A stretch of 64,000 bases of DNA from Cyanobacterium stanieri LEGE 03274 (lineage in GTDB: Bacteria > Cyanobacteriota > Cyanobacteriia > Cyanobacteriales > Cyanobacteriaceae). Shown here in pieces: positions 52,795-62,863 of this stretch. The position numbers were made by a program, and so were the translations under genes. A model generated the notes under the pieces. That model saw only the letters and a list, made by a program, of their open reading frames with translations. It was not told where the DNA came from and ran no database searches. The number at the start of each line of letters is the position of its first letter. Position 1 is the stretch's first letter. Where the stretch lies: assembly GCF_015207825.1 (NCBI RefSeq), contig NZ_JADEWC010000016.1, positions 1-64,000 of the forward strand, given 5' to 3'.

Positions 52795-54042
52795 TTATTG
52801 GATGGCAAAGTCTCGATTAAAGGTGATATTTAAATTAGTTTCAGGGCGAATTACTAATAAATCAACTCTGTTTCTGCCTAGGAATTGGGGAATGAGGGTG
52901 GCTAAAACTCCTGCTCCGGTGCCGATTAGTAGTTCCCCTGTGGTTATGGTGCGATCGCCCGTTACCCCAGAAATAGCAGCCGCGGCGGCAGTACCTAGGG
53001 CGGCATTTTTAACTAAATTACCCACATCAGTGCCACGGGAAACACTTTCGGTTTCAGTAATAATTTGAGAAGAAGCATCAATATTGTACATTCTGCCATT
53101 GGATAACTGTAAAGTTTGGGCAAAAAACTGAGTTCCATTACCGCTCGGACGTAATTCGCCCATTATCTCACTATTACGGGGAATCAGCACTTGTCCACTA
53201 CCATTAACTATATCTTGTCGTACAACGAGGGTAAGAGGTACGGTTTCATTTTGAGTTAAAAGAATTTTTTCTGCCTCATAGGTAACAGGAATTTGTGTTC
53301 CTGCTGTAATACGATTATTGGTGGCAACGGGTGCTTGATTGACAATATAAGGGGAGTTTAGACTAGCTACTTGCCCTTGGGATTGTAGGGCTTGATAGAT
53401 AAAAGCGGCTACTTCGGCACGGGTAGCATTACGGGTGGGGTTGAGTTGTCTGGTATTGGGGTAGTTAACGACAATCTGATTTTCGGTGGCGGCGGCAATG
53501 GGTGATTGAGCAAAGCCAGAAATGGCATTAGCATCATTGAAAAAACTGAGGACATTAGCCGCACTACTCCTCGGGGAATAATTTAAACCATTGGCTAAAG
53601 ATACCAATACCTGTTCACGGGGAATATTTTGCTCAGGGCGAAAAACATTACCAGGGTAACCCGATAAAAAGCCCATTTGATAAGCATTATTAATGGCACC
53701 AGTGGCCCAGTAGTTAGAAGCGACATCGTTAAAGTTAATACTACCCCGAATTCTATCTTTAGGTAAGGCACTTTGTACCATAGCGGCAAATTGCGCTCTT
53801 GTTACGGGAGATTCTGGGCGAAAAGTACCATCGGGAAATCCTGCAATTACTCCCCTTTGTACCAACGCACCGATAAATTCTGATGCCCAATGATTGGGGG
53901 AAAGGTCGTTAAATTGATTGTTTTGAGCCATAACGGGGGCTGGGTTTACCAAGGTTGTAGTCAGGGGTAGTAGGGATGTAGAACCCATGGTAAGGCTTAA
54001 AAGTAGGGCTGAACTTGTTTTGTATAAGTTAAATGGAGACAT
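52795..54042 (-). CDS. SLH-domain outer-membrane/cell-wall protein with VirB10-like C-terminal domain
   Basis: 415 residues with a signal peptide (about 8-38, ending VMA-Q). Three S-layer homology units (about 42-220) are recognisable by FxDLSPNHWAS, YWATGAINNAYQMGFLSGYP, and the TRAEVAAFIYQAL motif; these bind peptidoglycan polymers. The C-terminal region (about 240-415: PLTLVVRQDIVNGSGQVLIP and FAQTLQLSNGRMYNIDA) has a beta-rich pattern like TrbI/VirB10-type proteins. It could anchor a channel or adhesin to the wall. Single SLH proteins without a porin barrel are common in cyanobacteria. Exact function unknown. Confidence 0.8.
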   Translation of the reverse strand: MSPFNLYKTSSALLLSLTMGSTSLLPLTTTLVNPAPVMAQNNQFNDLSPNHWASEFIGALVQRGVIAGFPDGTFRPESPVTRAQFAAMVQSALPKDRIRGSINFNDVASNYWATGAINNAYQMGFLSGYPGNVFRPEQNIPREQVLVSLANGLNYSPRSSAANVLSFFNDANAISGFAQSPIAAATENQIVVNYPNTRQLNPTRNATRAEVAAFIYQALQSQGQVASLNSPYIVNQAPVATNNRITAGTQIPVTYEAEKILLTQNETVPLTLVVRQDIVNGSGQVLIPRNSEIMGELRPSGNGTQFFAQTLQLSNGRMYNIDASSQIITETESVSRGTDVGNLVKNAALGTAAAAAISGVTGDRTITTGELLIGTGAGVLATLIPQFLGRNRVDLLVIRPETNLNITFNRDFAIQ

Positions 54043-54202
54043 TATATTAATAAAAATCTATAATTACTGTTGTGATTATTGACTCTATGGGCGGTGATCA
54101 AGTTCCTGATTTGATGTTTTAATTATGACTATGGGATAAATAATAAGTCTTTTGGTTTCTATAATTTTGGTATGATCAAGGGGAGAAAACGACAATTAAA
54201 AG

Positions 54203-55108
54203 ATGGCATCAAATACCGTGAGTGTAAAACCAGAATGGCTGAGGGTGAAAGCTCCTCAAATACAAAGAGTTGGTAGCGTGAAGGATATTCTCAGGGATTT
54301 AAGTTTAAATACTGTCTGTGAGGAGGCTTCTTGCCCTAATATTGGGGAGTGTTTCAATGCCGGGACGGCTACTTTTTTAATTATGGGGCCTGCTTGTACC
54401 CGTGCTTGTCCTTATTGTGATATTGATTTTGAAAAAACACCGAAGGAGTTGGATTCGACTGAGCCTTTGAGATTGGCTGAAGCGGTTAAACGTCTTAATC
54501 TTAATCATGTGGTGATTACTTCTGTTAATCGTGATGATTTAGCTGATGGGGGTGCTAGTCAATTTGTGGCTTGTATTGAGGAAACTCGCCGTTTATCTCC
54601 CCATACTACTATTGAGGTTTTGATTCCTGATTTGTGTGGTAATTGGGATGCTTTGGGGACTATTTTGAGTGCTAATCCTGAGGTTTTGAATCATAATACG
54701 GAGACTATACCTCGATTATATCGCAAGGTTCGTCCTCAGGGGGATTATGGGCGATCGCTCGAACTTTTGGCCCAGACGAGAAAGTTAAATCCGAGGGTTT
54801 ATACTAAATCGGGTATTATGGTAGGTCTAGGGGAAACCGATGGAGAAGTTAAGCAGGTAATGCAGGATTTACGGGGGGTAGATTGTGATATTTTGACCAT
54901 TGGACAGTATTTACAGCCTTCTTCTCATCATTTACAAGTAAAAGAGTTTGTTACCCCTGCTCAGTTTGATAGTTGGCGTGTTTATGGGGAGGGTATTGGT
55001 TTTTTACAGGTGGTTTCTACTCCCCTCACCCGTAGTTCTTATCATGCGGAGGAGGTACGTAATTTAATGAAATTATATCCCCGTGAAATGGTTACTGTGG
55101 CGCATTAA
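54203..55108 (+). CDS. lipA: Lipoyl synthase
   Basis: Radical SAM enzyme inserting two sulfurs into octanoyl groups on lipoate-dependent proteins. 301 residues with both iron-sulfur motifs: the auxiliary cluster ([13 protein letters not shown]) and the SAM-radical CxxxCxxC (CTRACPYCD). Other family text includes [16 protein letters not shown], then [20 protein letters not shown] and GLGETDGEV. Cyanobacteria often carry two copies; this one is normal in length. It is followed 8 bp later by an LpxB-like gene, so the two are co-transcribed. Confidence 0.96.
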   Translation: MASNTVSVKPEWLRVKAPQIQRVGSVKDILRDLSLNTVCEEASCPNIGECFNAGTATFLIMGPACTRACPYCDIDFEKTPKELDSTEPLRLAEAVKRLNLNHVVITSVNRDDLADGGASQFVACIEETRRLSPHTTIEVLIPDLCGNWDALGTILSANPEVLNHNTETIPRLYRKVRPQGDYGRSLELLAQTRKLNPRVYTKSGIMVGLGETDGEVKQVMQDLRGVDCDILTIGQYLQPSSHHLQVKEFVTPAQFDSWRVYGEGIGFLQVVSTPLTRSSYHAEEVRNLMKLYPREMVTVAH

Positions 55109-55116
55109 AGAGTATT

Positions 55117-56370
55117 ATGACAAACTTTGACATTCTGATTTTATCCAATGGCCCGGGGGAGATTGTTACTTGGGTTATACCGGTGGTGGAAAAGGTTAAA
55201 TCTCTCTTGGGTGAGGGATTTCAGAATGTTCGGGTTTCTTTGATTTTATCTCCTTGCCCCCATAGCACAGGTAATGAAGCTGATGTGGCTCTCGGTTGTG
55301 ATGGCATCCATAGGGTGCAATCGGCGGATCACTTTTGGCGTTTTTTGTTGTGGGGCAAGACGGCGGATAATTGGGCTTGGTGTAAGGATGGTTTGGTTTT
55401 GTTTTTGGGGGGTGATCAGTTTTTTACGGTGGTGGCGGCTAAAAGGTTGGGTTATAGGAGTGTGGTTTATGGGGAGTGGGATGCCCGTTGGCTTCGTCAG
55501 ATTGATCATTTTGCGGTGATGAATTCTGCTCTTAAAGAGAAAATTTCCCCTCGTTTCCATCATAAGGTTACGGTGGTGGGGGATTTAATGGCGGATGTTC
55601 CTGATGTTCCCCTTAATGATTCTGATTCTGATTTTTGTGTTGGTTTGTTACCCGGTTCTAAGGCTAGTAAGCTCACTCAGGGTGTTCCTTTTTTAAGTGC
55701 GATCGCCCATTATATACATCATAAACAACCTGATATAAAGTTTAGTATTCCTGTTGCTCCTACTATTTCTCCAAAAATATTAGCTAGTTATGGTAATAAA
55801 AATAATAACAAATATGTTGAAAATTTTACTGATTTAAGTATTGAATTATCAACTTTAGATAATTTTCAATTTTTACAAATATCTAATGATTTAAACATAA
55901 CATTAATTACCAGTTTTCCCTGTTATGATGATATAAAAAACTTCGATATTTGCTTAACTACCGTGGGGGCTAATACCGCACAATTAGCCTCTTTAAATGT
56001 TCCTATGATTGTTGTAATTCCTACCTATCAATTGGATGCGATGAAGTCTTGGGATGGGATTTTAGGATTATTAATGAATTTACCTTGGTTGGGAAATAAT
56101 TTTGCTAAATTAATTAATTGGCTAATAATTAACTATTCAATGCGTAATAAAAAACTATATGCTTGGCCTAATATCTGGGCAAAAAAAGAAATTGTTCCTG
56201 AATTAATCGGTCATTTAAAAGTTGAGGACATAGGTGATTTAATTTTAGATTACTATTACCATCCTCAAAAGTTACAGGCTATCAGACAAGAATTATCCCT
56301 TGTTTCTAAGGCTAAGGGCGCTCGGCATAAAATAGCTCAAATTATTATTCAATACATTAACCAAAAATAA
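55117..56370 (+). CDS. Lipid-A-disaccharide synthase-related glycosyltransferase
   Basis: 417 residues. It starts FDILILSNGPGEIVTWVIPV and contains KDGLVLFLGGDQFFTVVAAKR, then VVYGEWDARWLRQIDHFAVM, and CLTTVGANTAQLASLNVPMIVV, typical of the cyanobacterial LpxB-related family (GT-B fold). It is not a normal LpxB and the sugar donor and acceptor are unknown; outer-membrane or galactolipid roles are only guesses. It is close behind lipA (8 bp) and probably co-transcribed. No signal peptide, so cytosolic or membrane-associated. Confidence 0.8.
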   Translation: MTNFDILILSNGPGEIVTWVIPVVEKVKSLLGEGFQNVRVSLILSPCPHSTGNEADVALGCDGIHRVQSADHFWRFLLWGKTADNWAWCKDGLVLFLGGDQFFTVVAAKRLGYRSVVYGEWDARWLRQIDHFAVMNSALKEKISPRFHHKVTVVGDLMADVPDVPLNDSDSDFCVGLLPGSKASKLTQGVPFLSAIAHYIHHKQPDIKFSIPVAPTISPKILASYGNKNNNKYVENFTDLSIELSTLDNFQFLQISNDLNITLITSFPCYDDIKNFDICLTTVGANTAQLASLNVPMIVVIPTYQLDAMKSWDGILGLLMNLPWLGNNFAKLINWLIINYSMRNKKLYAWPNIWAKKEIVPELIGHLKVEDIGDLILDYYYHPQKLQAIRQELSLVSKAKGARHKIAQIIIQYINQK

Positions 56371-56580
56371 AATCTATCCCTTTTTCTTTGAAATATTTTT
56401 TTGTTACAAAAGATTAAAGTTAAATTTTGCCATTGACTTTTTGGTTAGATTATGGGATTATTATAGTAGTTATTTTTATAATGTGCCTCTTGTAATTTAA
56501 AAATTAACACTTAGATTCCCATTATATTATAAGCATACCATAAAACCGCTCAATAACTATCAAAAATAAAAAAAATTTGA

Positions 56581-57708
56581 CTACTCCCATAAACGTCTTC
56601 CCTGACTACCCTTAAAACGAGAATCAGCATCCCTTAATAAATTAGGAATAGATAAATTTTGAGGGCATTTAGGCAAACACTCCCCACAGTCAGTACATTT
56701 ACTGCCCTTATTTCCCCAAAACCAATGACCGGCATTTTCAAACATTTGATAACGATAACGAGCAAAATCGACCATATCCAAACCAACCCCTAAATTTCTA
56801 AGACGTAACACTTCTGGGATATTAATATTTTCAGGACAAGGTAAACATTGATAACATTGAGAGCAAATATCTTGACCTAAAGTGTGAGATAGACTTTGTT
56901 CCACCTTATCAAAGGTTTTTATCTCATCTGCCGTAAGGGGATAGTCTTTTTCTGCAACTTGTAAAGGGATTAGTAATTCATCAGGATTTGCCGCCCCAAG
57001 ACTAAGGGTTGTAATGGCAGGATTATCAAGTAAAAATCGATAGTTCAACTCTAGGGGAGTGAAGGGATGACACAAATCTTTCAACTTTTGAGGGGGTTGA
57101 TATAACATCCCTCCTTTATCAGCGGGAGAGATAATAAATATACCTAAGTCTTTCTCTTGGGCTAGATTGATAATGGGATGATTTCTTTGAAAAAAATAAT
57201 AATAATGAAGGTTAACAAAGTCAAATAGCCCTGTTTCGATGGTTTTTTTTATTACCTCTAAATTACCATGGGTTGAAAAACCTAAATATTTGATTTTACC
57301 TTCTTGTTTTGCCTCTAATAAGCTATATATGTAACTATCAGATTCTAATAATTGCTGATAGTGTTTTTCTGTATTAATACCATGAATAGCGAGACAGTCG
57401 ATATAACTGGTTTGTAAGTTATCTAAAGATTTTTGAATGGTAGCTTTATTAATTTTTTGAGATTCTGAAGGTGTTAATTTAGTAGTAATAATAATATTTT
57501 GGCGGTTAACATTAGATGTTTGTAAAAAATTACCAAAATATTCTTCACTTTTGCCATATGCCCTTGCCATTTCAAAATGGTTAATCCCAAGGAAAAGGGC
57601 TTTATTTACCGTATCAAATAATTGATTTTCTGAGTAACAACAGCGCATTAAGCCTAAGGTGAATATAGAAATATTTAAGTTAGTTTTACCAAATCTACGA
57701 TAATTCAT
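56581..57708 (-). CDS. Aldo/keto reductase with C-terminal 2x[4Fe-4S] domain
   Basis: 375 residues. An AKR (TIM) barrel fills about 1-275: YRRFGKTNLNISIFTLG, the catalytic Tyr region FEMARAYGKSEEYFG and IKYLGFSTHGNLEVI. The C-terminal ferredoxin-like part has two Cys clusters (CSQCYQCLPCPENINIP and CTDCGECLPKCPQNLSIP), so electrons may come from or go to ferredoxin-type partners. The fused family is widespread in bacteria; the substrate is unknown. It lies alone between the LpxB-like and MIF genes. Confidence 0.88.
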   Translation of the reverse strand: MNYRRFGKTNLNISIFTLGLMRCCYSENQLFDTVNKALFLGINHFEMARAYGKSEEYFGNFLQTSNVNRQNIIITTKLTPSESQKINKATIQKSLDNLQTSYIDCLAIHGINTEKHYQQLLESDSYIYSLLEAKQEGKIKYLGFSTHGNLEVIKKTIETGLFDFVNLHYYYFFQRNHPIINLAQEKDLGIFIISPADKGGMLYQPPQKLKDLCHPFTPLELNYRFLLDNPAITTLSLGAANPDELLIPLQVAEKDYPLTADEIKTFDKVEQSLSHTLGQDICSQCYQCLPCPENINIPEVLRLRNLGVGLDMVDFARYRYQMFENAGHWFWGNKGSKCTDCGECLPKCPQNLSIPNLLRDADSRFKGSQGRRLWE

Positions 57709-58009
57709 AGTTCCTAGTTAATAAAATAAAGCCATTATCTTTAATAAACTATTAAAATTTAGTAAAAATTATAACAGTGTTAATATTATTTATTGTTATT
57801 GTTGAATAATTCACTTTTCTAGTATTGGAACATAATCGATATAAAACCATCTTTTATTCTCAAAGTCATCCAATCGACGTAGGGGTTTTACTTGTTGTGA
57901 AGTAAGTATATACATATTCTAAATCCCTATGCAATGGAGATTAAATATTATAAATAAATTAAATCACAACAAATTAATTGTTAATAGAAAATAGAACTTA
58001 TTCTATAAC
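57709..58009. other. AT-rich intergenic region with a tiny ORF
   Basis: 301 bp between same-strand genes. The only coding-like item is a 34-codon minus-strand ORF at 57811-57915, listed separately. No repeat or RNA gene is visible. Confidence 0.45.
57811..57915 (-). CDS. Possible 34-residue small protein or gene remnant
   Basis: Minus-strand ORF starting MYILTSQQVKPLRRLDDF and ending WFYIDYVPILEK before a TGA. The residue mix looks protein-like rather than random AT-rich translation, but no clear RBS precedes it and no relative is known to me. It could be the end of a degraded gene. Confidence 0.25.
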   Translation of the reverse strand: MYILTSQQVKPLRRLDDFENKRWFYIDYVPILEK

Positions 58010-58360
58010 TTAAAAAGTAGAACCATTCCAGCCCCACATTGAGCCTTTAGCATCAGCAAATTCAATGTAAATCCGATTTAAATCAACTCCTAATTGTTGA
58101 TTAATTTCATTGCAAAAATCTTGACTCATGGCTTTAGTTTGACTAGAAGACATATTGCCTACACTTTTTATTTCTACATAACAAACAGGCTCAAATGTAC
58201 TGGCAAAAGTCATATTAATATTTTGTTCAAAGGCTGTCATGACATAGGATTCTGGCTTTCCTAAATGTTGAGCCAATTTACTTGATAAAATAGTCAATAA
58301 ATTTTTAATTTGATTTCCTTCGATGCTATTTACTGAAGACTGAACTTTAATTAATGGCAT
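58010..58360 (-). CDS. Macrophage migration inhibitory factor (MIF) family tautomerase
   Basis: 116 residues. It begins MPLIKVQSSV, so Pro2 becomes the catalytic N-terminal proline after Met removal. Family features: YVMTAFEQNINMTF, VEIKSVGNMSSSQ and the C-terminal NRIYIEFADAKGSMWGWNGS, which closely resembles animal MIF. Members catalyse keto-enol tautomerisation of phenylpyruvate-like compounds in vitro. The bacterial role is unknown. It lies alone on the minus strand between an aldo/keto reductase and a helicase-like gene. Confidence 0.93.
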   Translation of the reverse strand: MPLIKVQSSVNSIEGNQIKNLLTILSSKLAQHLGKPESYVMTAFEQNINMTFASTFEPVCYVEIKSVGNMSSSQTKAMSQDFCNEINQQLGVDLNRIYIEFADAKGSMWGWNGSTF

Positions 58361-58454
58361 AACTCTAAATAACTACTTTCATCTTTTATATTGTACCTTG
58401 TAAATGATCGGTAAAATTTGTATTGATGTCTTAGTATCTTTGGGGGAAATTTCA

Positions 58455-60566
58455 TTAATTAAGATTAATAAAATCCGCAGAGGGAGCAAGATAAACTAAA
58501 CTTAAAAGACTACCCATTTGCTCATTACCATTAACATCTAAATCACTGTGACACAAAAATATTTTATCTGTGGCACGGGATAATAAGTCATGGATAACTC
58601 GATCAATTCTTTGTTTTTCTTGACTTTCTTGATATTCTATAGTTGAAGGTTTTTGTTGCCATCCTCGTAGGAAAAGAGAGGAAGCAAATAACTCTGTTGC
58701 CCCTCCTTTACTCCAAAGATTTGAACTTGCATCAAGCCAAAATTGCCAACGATGACTCTGGTTAGAGGTGCGATATTGATAGATGGTAGCGAGGGTAATT
58801 CCTTTGTTTGTTTTGCCCTTAAGTAAAGGATTCATGGGATGGGGGTTAGCGGTAATTGTGCCTTTACGTAGAAGGATGATAAATTCTGTAAGAAATTGGT
58901 GCGGGGGAATATTTTTCTCTAATCGGGATTTAACTAGCCAGAAGTGGTTAGCGGTTTGTTTAAATTCTCTGAGGTTATTGATTTGGATATAAGTGAGGGA
59001 TTGAATGTTGTTGAAGTATTTTTGGTTTATTTTATCGATGACGGCAAGGGGAGATAGTTTTTTTTCTTTGATTTCTTGTTTTATTTGGTTAATCCAATCT
59101 CTGATATGGTTGTAGGCGATGAATGTTTTGTAACTGATGCGCCCTTGGAGGGATGAATGTTTAGGGTTTTCTGATGGTATGTTGTCTATGGGTAATAGAT
59201 GTGGTGATTCTATATCAATATGATAACAGTAATCGGCTAATAGTCCTGCTCTTACTGGGTCAATATCTGGTTGTAAACCCCATGGAGTGATAGAGTGAGG
59301 GGATAAGATGGTTAACATCTCGGCTACCATATCCCTTTCAATTAGTCGCCCATTGCCCCTAAATATCAATCCTAGGAGGGTTAATTGCGATCGCACGAGG
59401 GGGGAGGCGATAAGGGGGCGTTTCTCTTGTAAAGGCTCGATAGGGATATTATTAGCTTGAAAGAAATGAAGAAAATTGAAACGGGCAACTTCATCTAATC
59501 CGGGGGCAATGATGGCTATATCGGCGGGGTTGATATTATTTTGCTGAATGTGATGGAGGATAAAGGTTGTTACTTGGGTAATTAATTCTGCCCTTGCTCT
59601 AGTTTTGATGGAAAAAATATTCTCGTAATTATCTCTATCAATGATATTATCTTCTATTAAGTTTTGGAGGGAAGATTCTAGGTTATTTGCCATGTTTTCT
59701 GCGGGGTTTACTGTTAAGGATTTTTGATGGCAATAGTTAGCAATTGTTTTTAAATAATCTGGATCTGCATTCAATCCTAAGCGTACTTTTCCTTTATTAT
59801 TATAGGTAAAAATACATTTATAATCATGGTGTAAAAAAAACTTAAATAAGTCCCCCATAATAGCTGGAAAATTGTCTAAATCATCGGCAAATATTGCACC
59901 ATATCTATTTAGTAAAGTTTGCTGATATTTTGAGTTAGGTAATAAATAACGCCAATATAGTTCGTAAATAATACCGTAACTTAATAAACCCTTATCTAAA
60001 CACCATTGTCGCCATTGTAGTAAAAGATGGTCAAATTTTTTCCATAAATCTTGATCAATATTATCTACCAAAAAAACTTGACCTTTTTCTAGGCGATTAG
60101 AGATTTCTTGGGGGGGAATTCCAGCCATTCCTGCTAGTTGTAATAAGTCTAATAAACGACGAACAAAAATAGACTCACTCCCAAATAAAGATATTATCTC
60201 GGGGGTAATAGATTCACGCCACAATTGGGAGGCTAATTCTTGCTCTGTTTCGGGGTATAAACGAATGGGAAATAAACTTTTGATGTTCAATTGTTGTGCA
60301 ATAAGGGGAAAAAATAACTCTACTTCATTGATCATAAATCCTGAAGGAGTTTTAATATCTATGGTGCAATTTAGTGTCTCAATTTTACTGAAAATTAATT
60401 CTTGTAAATTAATTCTTTTTTCTCTGTTAAATGATAGTATTAGGGGGGGGTTAATAGGGGGAATATCATTTTGTGTGTTGAGCCATTTTTTTAATTGAGT
60501 AGCTAACGTGGTGGTTTTACCACAACAACTATTTCCTTCTATCCAAAGAGCGTTATTTTGTATCAT
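58455..60566 (-). CDS. UvrD/AddB-like SF1 helicase-related protein
   Basis: 703 residues. Walker A is GNSCCGKTT (11-19), Walker B is AIFADDLDNF (224-233), and a late SRATDKIFLCHSDLD resembles motif VI (Arg). The middle (about 310-440: ETTARAELITQVTTFI-like; IAIIAPGLDEVARFNFLHFF and LIASPLVRSQLTLLGLIF) matches the second RecA domain of UvrD/AddB proteins. No nuclease motif is visible at the C-terminus. Helicase activity cannot be assured because several motifs are weak. It is adjacent to menD, with 16 bp between, and may share its transcript. Confidence 0.7.
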   Translation of the reverse strand: MIQNNALWIEGNSCCGKTTTLATQLKKWLNTQNDIPPINPPLILSFNREKRINLQELIFSKIETLNCTIDIKTPSGFMINEVELFFPLIAQQLNIKSLFPIRLYPETEQELASQLWRESITPEIISLFGSESIFVRRLLDLLQLAGMAGIPPQEISNRLEKGQVFLVDNIDQDLWKKFDHLLLQWRQWCLDKGLLSYGIIYELYWRYLLPNSKYQQTLLNRYGAIFADDLDNFPAIMGDLFKFFLHHDYKCIFTYNNKGKVRLGLNADPDYLKTIANYCHQKSLTVNPAENMANNLESSLQNLIEDNIIDRDNYENIFSIKTRARAELITQVTTFILHHIQQNNINPADIAIIAPGLDEVARFNFLHFFQANNIPIEPLQEKRPLIASPLVRSQLTLLGLIFRGNGRLIERDMVAEMLTILSPHSITPWGLQPDIDPVRAGLLADYCYHIDIESPHLLPIDNIPSENPKHSSLQGRISYKTFIAYNHIRDWINQIKQEIKEKKLSPLAVIDKINQKYFNNIQSLTYIQINNLREFKQTANHFWLVKSRLEKNIPPHQFLTEFIILLRKGTITANPHPMNPLLKGKTNKGITLATIYQYRTSNQSHRWQFWLDASSNLWSKGGATELFASSLFLRGWQQKPSTIEYQESQEKQRIDRVIHDLLSRATDKIFLCHSDLDVNGNEQMGSLLSLVYLAPSADFINLN

Positions 60567-60582
60567 TAATTTTAAAAATATT

Positions 60583-62340
60583 TTAACTTTTACTTAGGTT
60601 AGGTAATTGATTTTTTAACCACCATGAATCATATTTACGGTTAGTTTTGATTTCTAGGAGAGTGATGCCTTGGGATGATAAATTTTTGATATTGTTAATT
60701 AATTCTTGCCAGTTTTCGATGAGTTTATATTTTACATTATAGGTTTGTGTTAAATGTTTAAAATCTATGTTTTGGGGAGTGGCAAAGTATTCTTCAAAGA
60801 TGTTGTTAAATTCGGCTATGGGCAGCATTTCAAAGATACCACCGCCATGGTTGTTAACTAAGATAATGGTTAAACTTCCTGATAGGTGTTGATTTATCAA
60901 AAATCCGTTGGTATCGTGCAGTAGTGCTAAATCACCTGTTAATAATACGGCTTGATGTTTTTCTTGGGCGATGCCTAGGGCGGTGGATAAAGTGCCATCT
61001 ATACCGTTGGCACCACGACTGAAGTAGATTTCCCTTGGGTTTTGGTTTGGTTGCCAAAAGTATTCGGCATATCTGACGGACATACTATTAGCGATAAAGA
61101 TGGGTATATGGGGAGGAAGATTTTTGGATAGTAACCATGATATTTTTCCTTCAAATAATTCTTGATGGTTATCCATTATATGGTCAATTTTATTTTGTAT
61201 TTTTTCGTTAATATTTAACCATTGCTTAAGATATATTTCATTTTTTTTAGTATCTTTATGGGTGGGTTTTTCTTGAATATTTTTTACTAGATTTATTATG
61301 TTAATTCTTAGGTGTTGGGTGTGGCTATGAAGGGCGTCTAAATTATCTAGGGTGGGGGTAATTATGTAAGTTAATGTTTTATTTTCGGTAAGCCATTTTC
61401 TTAATTCTTTACTGGTAGGATATTCCCCTATTAAGATAATTATTTCTGGTTTTAATTTTTCTCTATTTTCTTGATTTCTTAAGATGGTGTCGTAGGTACA
61501 AATTAAGTTACTGTGGGAGGGGTAATGGTTTCTAATGGGGGAGAGGGCTTCTGCTAAGATGGGAAATTTTAATTGTTGGGCTAAAAGGGCGATCGCACTG
61601 GTGTACAATGAAGGATTATCGGGACAATCTACCCCCGCTATGATAATGCCTTTTTGATATTGTTGCCATTGGGAAATAATTTCTTGATAATTACCATCAT
61701 AATTAATTTTCAAAGGGGACATTTTAAAGGTAGATTCAGCTAATATATGATTGATATTTTCAATTTCTTGTTGAGTATAATTAAGTTGTTTGGTGGGTGC
61801 TAAAGGTTCACGAAAAGGAATATTAAAATGAACTATACCCCCTGTGGGATAGATACTTTTTTCCCATCCATGAATTATGTTTTGTCGGAGATAAAAAAGT
61901 CTTTCTAAATCGGTGGATGGTAATGATAATTCTGTTTGCCATTGGGGATAATTACCATATAAATTGACTTGGTTTATGGTTTGCCCTGCATGACATTCTC
62001 TTAGTTCTGGGGGGCGATCGCCTGTTAAAATAATTAAAGGAATATGACTATATTTAGCTTCAATAATGGCAGGAAAAAAATTTGCTCCTGCAGTGCCTGA
62101 TGTACAAACCAAAACTACTGGTTTATGACTACTTTTCGCCATACCAAGGGCAAAAAAACTCCCTGAACGTTCATCTAAAATAGGAATTGTTTTTATGGTA
62201 GGATGTTGAGCAAAGGCAATGGTTAAAGGAGTAGAACGAGAACCAGGACAGATGATAGCATTTTCTAATCCTAATTTAGCAAAAGTATCAACAATTAAAG
62301 AACTCCAAACAGTATTTATATTACGAAAATCTAAGCCCAT
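60583..62340 (-). CDS. menD: SEPHCHC synthase MenD
   Basis: Thiamine-diphosphate enzyme of phylloquinone (vitamin K1, photosystem I A1) synthesis; joins isochorismate and 2-oxoglutarate. 585 residues: N-terminal pyrimidine domain (CPGSRSTPLTIAF and LDERSGSFFALGMAKSSHKP), a linker, and the PP domain with FSRGANGIDGTLSTALGIA, then LLTGDLALLHDTNG and VNNHGGGIFEMLP. The length is normal. The UvrD-like gene lies 16 bp downstream on the same strand. Confidence 0.96.
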   Translation of the reverse strand: MGLDFRNINTVWSSLIVDTFAKLGLENAIICPGSRSTPLTIAFAQHPTIKTIPILDERSGSFFALGMAKSSHKPVVLVCTSGTAGANFFPAIIEAKYSHIPLIILTGDRPPELRECHAGQTINQVNLYGNYPQWQTELSLPSTDLERLFYLRQNIIHGWEKSIYPTGGIVHFNIPFREPLAPTKQLNYTQQEIENINHILAESTFKMSPLKINYDGNYQEIISQWQQYQKGIIIAGVDCPDNPSLYTSAIALLAQQLKFPILAEALSPIRNHYPSHSNLICTYDTILRNQENREKLKPEIIILIGEYPTSKELRKWLTENKTLTYIITPTLDNLDALHSHTQHLRINIINLVKNIQEKPTHKDTKKNEIYLKQWLNINEKIQNKIDHIMDNHQELFEGKISWLLSKNLPPHIPIFIANSMSVRYAEYFWQPNQNPREIYFSRGANGIDGTLSTALGIAQEKHQAVLLTGDLALLHDTNGFLINQHLSGSLTIILVNNHGGGIFEMLPIAEFNNIFEEYFATPQNIDFKHLTQTYNVKYKLIENWQELINNIKNLSSQGITLLEIKTNRKYDSWWLKNQLPNLSKS

Positions 62341-62569
62341 TACTTAAAATAAATTCACGCTATTTCTTAATATTTAATTTTAACATATATTGGTCATCTT
62401 TATTTGTTTTATTATGTATTATTGCTATAAAAAAAGTAGCTTTTTTGTTAGAGTATTCAATTTACATGAATAGTAACTAAAAAAAATCAAAAATTAGAGA
62501 AAGTCAAAATTACCCCCTTAACAAACAAGGAAAAGTATAAACTAAAAAAGATAATTAAAAGATTGTACA

Positions 62570-62863
62570 ATGGAAAGTTACTTACAAGATAATATCCTTT
62601 ACATTAACAAGAAAGATTTACCAGAATATAAAAAAAATGCGTCCATTGTCAGAAACAATTATTTTTGGGCTTTAAAATCCATAAGCGGTTATTCCCCTGT
62701 TTCTGCAGATTGGGAATTTGAAGAAGAAGTCTGGTTTGCCCTTTCAAGAATGTTACTATTCTTCACTAATTCAGGTTACCTTGGCTATAGTGAAACTATT
62801 TTGGAATTTTCTGAAGATACCATTATTCCTGATGTTTTACGGCAAGTATCGAGTAAATTATAA
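62570..62863 (+). CDS. Conserved-looking small protein, unknown
   Basis: 97 residues beginning MESYLQDNILYINKKDLPEY. It is rich in aromatic residues, with an amphipathic C-terminal half (WFALSRMLLFFTNSGYLGYS). No signal peptide, membrane helix or motif that I know. The residue pattern suggests a real protein, but I cannot name a family. It stands alone between menD (divergent) and a methyltransferase gene. Confidence 0.55.
   Translation: MESYLQDNILYINKKDLPEYKKNASIVRNNYFWALKSISGYSPVSADWEFEEEVWFALSRMLLFFTNSGYLGYSETILEFSEDTIIPDVLRQVSSKL

Noticed and set aside
55246-55563. 105-codon antisense ORF in the LpxB-like gene
   Set aside because: Antisense shadow of a gene with clear family motifs.
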